Assembly: GCF_965278975.1 (NCBI RefSeq)
Contig: NZ_OZ257126.1
Span: forward strand, 1,488,001 to 1,552,000
Direction of reading: 5' to 3'
Origin: Ferrovibrio sp965278975
GTDB taxonomy: Bacteria > Pseudomonadota > Alphaproteobacteria > Ferrovibrionales > Ferrovibrionaceae
DNA: 64,000 nucleotides
Within the stretch, counting starts at the first letter, position 1; each line of letters begins with the position of its first letter. Made by a program: the position numbers and the translations under genes. Under the pieces are notes generated by a model. The model searched no databases, was not told where the DNA came from, and saw only the letters and a list, made by a program, of their open reading frames with translations. Of this stretch, positions 60,882-64,000 are shown in pieces.

Positions 60882-61552
60882 GCCTTATCGCTTTCCAGGC
60901 TGTTCAATGCCAGACTGCTGAGCGCCAGGCGGCGGGTGGCTTCGAGATGGGCGCGCAGCAGCGCCACGGCGCGTTCGGCATCGCCATTGCGCACGGCCTC
61001 GATCAGCCAGTGATGGTCGTCATGCCAGCCCTCGCGCCGCGATTCCGGCGACAGGCGGGCGGCATAGACCCGCTCCACCGCGCGGCGCAGGCCGGCGATC
61101 AGGTCCAGCGTGCGGCGGCGGCCGCAGGGAGCATAGAGCGTTTCATGGAAATCGCGGTCATGGCGCAGCCAGTCGGCGGGCAGGGTGGCATGGTCGAGTT
61201 CGCGCTGGATCGCTTCCAGGCGGCGGATCGTCGCCGGCGTGTGTTGCGGCACGGCGCGGCGCAGGGCATCGCCTTCCAGGCTGATCCGCAGGTCGAAGAT
61301 TTCATCCACCTCTCCGGGCGAATGGCGCGGCACGAAGGCGCCCCGGTTCGGCTCGATCACCACCAGGCCCTCGGCCTGCAACTGGTTCAGCGCCTCGCGC
61401 ACTGGGATGCGGCTGACGCCGAATTCGGCCGCCAGTTCGGCCTGGCGCAAGGCAGCGCCGGGCGCCCAGCGGCCCTCGCTCAACTGCCCGCGCAGGGCGG
61501 CAGCCAGGGCGAGCGCCGTGGTTCTCTCGTGGGGTCTCTCCTGCGGCAACAT
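60878..61552 (-). CDS. GntR-family (FCD/FadR subgroup) regulator
   Basis: It has 224 residues. The N-terminal wHTH is LRQAELAAEFGVSRIPVREALNQLQAEGL (ending near residue 63). The C-terminal all-helical FCD domain has metal-ligand-like DRDFHETLY and HHWLIEAVRNGD. Its start codon lies inside a long palindrome (61547-61582), implying autorepression that also controls the coupled osmC gene. Ligand unknown; FCD proteins usually bind carboxylates. Confidence 0.93.
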   Translation of the reverse strand: MLPQERPHERTTALALAAALRGQLSEGRWAPGAALRQAELAAEFGVSRIPVREALNQLQAEGLVVIEPNRGAFVPRHSPGEVDEIFDLRISLEGDALRRAVPQHTPATIRRLEAIQRELDHATLPADWLRHDRDFHETLYAPCGRRRTLDLIAGLRRAVERVYAARLSPESRREGWHDDHHWLIEAVRNGDAERAVALLRAHLEATRRLALSSLALNSLESDKA

Positions 61553-61582
61553 GGGATAATTGTATCCAATTATCCCATGTTG
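61547..61582. promoter_or_regulatory. Long palindromic operator over the GntR start codon
   Basis: A perfect 36-base palindrome with 16-base arms, each containing ATGGGATAATTG or its complement, around a central TATC. Inner TGTATCCA resembles GntR-family half-site spacing. It contains the regulator's own ATG, so bound protein would block both transcription and, as RNA, the start codon could be sequestered. Confidence 0.75.
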
Positions 61583-61809
61583 GGCAAGCCGTCAGGCACT
61601 AGACGGGCCGGGACAGGGGAAAATCGTCATTCAGCGGGAACCGGAAGCCTTCCGGCGGCACTCATGCATTGCCGGTTTGTGATCGCCGGTGCCTACATCC
61701 GTAATCCGGGATTAGCCTGATTTCAGAGCAATTATAAAGCCTTGACTCAAGGCGGTGGGGTCCTGTTTCAATGGGTGGACAGGGCCTGGAGCCAAGGCCA
61801 GGGGGATGA

Positions 61810-63429
61810 ATGGAATTCGTCAAGGTTGTGCATGATGCCATTCTGTCGAGTGGCCGCCGCGCCTATGTCTATCTGACATTGGCCAGCCTTGGCACGTTCG
61901 CGATCTCCGTGCTGGTCAATTCGGTCACGGATTATGACCCCGCCGAGGGGCCGAATTACGAGCTGCTGGTCGCCTTCATCCTGGTCTGCGCCGTCACCGT
62001 GGTGGCGCGCGGCGAAACCACCCGGATCATGAACGCGGTCGGCGAGGGCCTGGCGCACCATATGCGCCAGCAATATGCCCGGCTGCTGCGGCGGGCGGAT
62101 TTCGCCGAGGTCGAGCGTATCGGCAAGGACACCATCTACACCACGCTGGCGCGCAACGCCCAGGTGCTGGCGGAAAGCCCGGCCGTGCTGGCTCAGGGCG
62201 TTGCCTCGGTCGGCGCCTTCATCCTGGCGACACTCTATGTCGCCTATCTCTCGCTGCTGGCGGCGGCGGCGATCGCGGTGCTGATCTTCGTCATCTACCT
62301 CGCCAGCCAGCTCCGCAAGGAGCATACCCAGGACGATCTCGCCGCCGGCCAGAAGGCCGAGCAGGAATTCTTCGAGACCTTCAGCCATTACCTGAACGGC
62401 CTGAAGGAAGCGCGCATGGACCCGGATCGCGGCGACGACCTGTTCGAGAATTTTCTCTCCGCGCGCGCCAATCGCGCCCGCGAGCTGCGGCTCAAGGCGC
62501 TCGACTCGATGATCGCTTTCGGCGTCGTGGTGTTCGGCAGCTTCTACCTGCTGCTCGGCACCGTCACCTTCATCACGCCGCAATATGTCGAGACCGCCTC
62601 GATTGCGATGAAGATCGTTTATACGTCATCGGTGATGTGGCTGCTGATCGAAAGCCTGCTGCGCATCATGCCGACCGTGGCGCGCGGCAATGCCGCCTTC
62701 ACCGAATTGCGCAAGCTGGAAGTGCGGCTGCGCGCGGTGCAGCGGCCCGATCCGCACACCCCGCTGCAATTGCCGAAGCTGCGCAGCCTGGAACTGCGCG
62801 GCATCGCCTATACCTATCCGACCCAGGAGAATGACGGCCAGCCGTTTTCGATCGGCCCCTGCGACCTGCTGCTGAAGCCGGGCGAGGCCACCTTCCTGGT
62901 CGGCGGCAATGGCTCGGGCAAGACCACGTTGCTGCGCAATCTCTGCCTGCTGTACAAGCCGCAGGGCGGCGAGGTGCTGTGGAACGGCGTGCCGGTGAGC
63001 GATGAGACGGCGGCGGATTACCGCCGCCGCATCTCGGCGGTGTTCGCCGATTTCCATCTCTTCGACCGCATCTATGGCAACCGCGATATCGATCCGGCAC
63101 GCGTCACCGCGATGCTCGAGCATGTGCAGCTCAATACCAAGACGCGCTACGTCAATGGCCGCTTCACCACGCTGGATCTCTCCACCGGCCAGCGCAAGCG
63201 GCTGGCCCTGGCGCTGGCGCTGCTGGAGAACCGTGACATCTACCTGTTCGATGAAATCGCCGCCGACCAGGACCCGAATTTCCGCCGCCGCATCTACGAG
63301 GAATTCATCCCCGAGTTGAAGGCGCGCGGCAAGGCTGTGCTCGCCATCACCCATGACGAACGCTATTTCGGCACCGCCGATGCGATCTACTTCATGGATG
63401 AAGGGCAGCTAACGCGGAGGAGCACATGA
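61810..63429 (+). CDS. SyrD/PvdE-like ABC exporter (cyclic-peptide-type)
   Basis: It has 539 residues. Six predicted helices fall in about residues 20-285, followed by the ATPase: Walker A GGNGSGKTT (365-373), signature LSTGQRKRLALA (457 on), Walker B IYLFDE (477-482) and switch His515 (AITHDERYF). The IAADQDPNFRRRIYEE segment is typical of the SyrD/PvdE half-exporter family, which moves peptide siderophores or lipopeptides. No nonribosomal peptide synthetase is in the window. The 257-base gap upstream holds only the GntR operator and a weak TTGACT promoter-like hexamer at 61742. Its stop overlaps the next ATG. Confidence 0.9.
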   Translation: MEFVKVVHDAILSSGRRAYVYLTLASLGTFAISVLVNSVTDYDPAEGPNYELLVAFILVCAVTVVARGETTRIMNAVGEGLAHHMRQQYARLLRRADFAEVERIGKDTIYTTLARNAQVLAESPAVLAQGVASVGAFILATLYVAYLSLLAAAAIAVLIFVIYLASQLRKEHTQDDLAAGQKAEQEFFETFSHYLNGLKEARMDPDRGDDLFENFLSARANRARELRLKALDSMIAFGVVVFGSFYLLLGTVTFITPQYVETASIAMKIVYTSSVMWLLIESLLRIMPTVARGNAAFTELRKLEVRLRAVQRPDPHTPLQLPKLRSLELRGIAYTYPTQENDGQPFSIGPCDLLLKPGEATFLVGGNGSGKTTLLRNLCLLYKPQGGEVLWNGVPVSDETAADYRRRISAVFADFHLFDRIYGNRDIDPARVTAMLEHVQLNTKTRYVNGRFTTLDLSTGQRKRLALALALLENRDIYLFDEIAADQDPNFRRRIYEEFIPELKARGKAVLAITHDERYFGTADAIYFMDEGQLTRRST

Positions 63430-64000
63430 GCGACCAGGGCACCAATACGGCGCCATCCGCTGGCGATAACGGCAACGATAAGGGCCGCAATCCCGATATC
63501 CCGTTCGTGCGGCGCAGCATCTTCGTCTATCCGGTTGCCATCCTGGTGGTGTTCGGCTTCATCGTCATGGCGTTGTCGCGGTCGATCTTCGTGATGGTGA
63601 TGCCGGGCGAAGTCGGCGTGCTCTACGATCTGTTCTTCGGCGGTACGCAGACGGTGAAGGTCTATGGCGAGGGCCTGGTGACCAAGCTGCCCTGGAATCG
63701 CTTCTTCACCTACGACACCCGCCTGCAGGCCCTGCGCCAGCCGCTCTATGCGCTGTCGCAGGAGGGCATGTCGGTGCAGGTCGAACTGTCGGTGTTCTTC
63801 CGCGCCAGCCCGAAACTGGCCGGCCGCCTGCACAAGGAACTGGGTCCGCAATATATCAACCGCGTGATCTCGCCGCTGGTGATCTCCACCGTGCGCGAGA
63901 TGATCTCGCATCACCGCTCGCATGAACTCTACACCGTCGGCTTCGACTATCTGCAGAATGAAATTGAGAAGGAACTGCGCGGCAATCCGATCTCGGAGAT
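63426..64000 (+). CDS. SPFH/band 7 (prohibitin-like) protein, cut by window end
   Basis: The first 191 residues are visible. A cytoplasmic N-terminus of about 30 residues rich in Gly/Asn is followed by one helix (about 31-53: IFVYPVAILVVFGFIVMAL) and an SPFH domain: VMPGEVGVLYDLFFGGT, FFTYDTRLQALRQPL and VQVELSVFFRASP, ending in the helical segment at the window edge. SPFH proteins form membrane microdomain rings. Its ATG overlaps the ABC exporter stop (ATGA), so the two are co-translated and may act together. Confidence 0.9.
   Translation, partial: MSDQGTNTAPSAGDNGNDKGRNPDIPFVRRSIFVYPVAILVVFGFIVMALSRSIFVMVMPGEVGVLYDLFFGGTQTVKVYGEGLVTKLPWNRFFTYDTRLQALRQPLYALSQEGMSVQVELSVFFRASPKLAGRLHKELGPQYINRVISPLVISTVREMISHHRSHELYTVGFDYLQNEIEKELRGNPISE

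Overview
The window reads as a high-GC alphaproteobacterial chromosome segment, most like Rhodospirillales (a Ferrovibrio-like genus is a guess from gene content). The evidence is the gene order hemE / replication origin / PPSRP-maf-aroE-coaE-dnaQ, the block tsaD-gpsA next to hemC-hemD-mic60-hemY, an alphaproteobacterial SUV3-like helicase and a PAS_5 protein. There is no phage, insertion sequence or CRISPR array. Nearly all sequence is coding, and the only gene-free stretch above 300 bases is the putative origin.

Left part (1-11.6 kb): an RND efflux pump (permease cut by the window edge, plus adaptor), then hemJ, hemH and hemE on the minus strand. The putative oriC (6791-7186) has about six DnaA-box-like 9-mers and an AT-rich stretch. 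PPSRP, maf, aroE, coaE and dnaQ run away from it on the plus strand. A Phd/VapC-type toxin-antitoxin module with a strongly palindromic operator sits between aroE and coaE.

Signalling region (14.8-27.4 kb): five paralogous seven-helix membrane histidine kinases lie head to tail. Two lack the phospho-acceptor His but keep the ATPase motifs. One keeps a perfect H-box but has lost the ATPase motifs. Two look complete. They are followed by a pentapeptide-repeat protein, an OmpR-type response regulator, an Asp/Glu racemase, a small lipoprotein, a soluble ChpT-like kinase remnant and an AraC regulator. This is the best candidate for an undescribed system: a membrane kinase array with catalysis and phosphoacceptance split among paralogues.

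Middle (27.4-44.8 kb): tRNA-Arg(CCT), the SUV3-like helicase, a hotdog thioesterase, a PAS_5 protein, a molybdate uptake operon (LysR, a ModE DNA-binding domain, modABC) with a Mo-box-like site, a GNAT acetyltransferase, methylmalonyl-CoA mutase, an Rnk-like protein and a membrane chemoreceptor. A MAPEG protein, TetR regulator, secreted alkyl sulfatase and GMC oxidoreductase form a plausible alkyl-sulfate utilisation module with palindromic operators.

Right part (46.4-64 kb): a CheY-like regulator divergent from a FixL-like hybrid kinase whose receiver domain is frameshifted; a CHAD protein; a PA14-like lipoprotein; xthA; a second pentapeptide protein paralogous to the first; a Rieske protein; EVE, gpsA and tsaD; the divergent hemC-hemD-mic60-hemY operon; tRNA-Thr(CGT); an OsmC-GntR pair with a long palindromic operator over the regulator's start codon; and a SyrD-like ABC exporter translationally coupled to an SPFH protein that runs off the end. 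Four intergenic copies of a REP-like hairpin repeat are scattered through the window.
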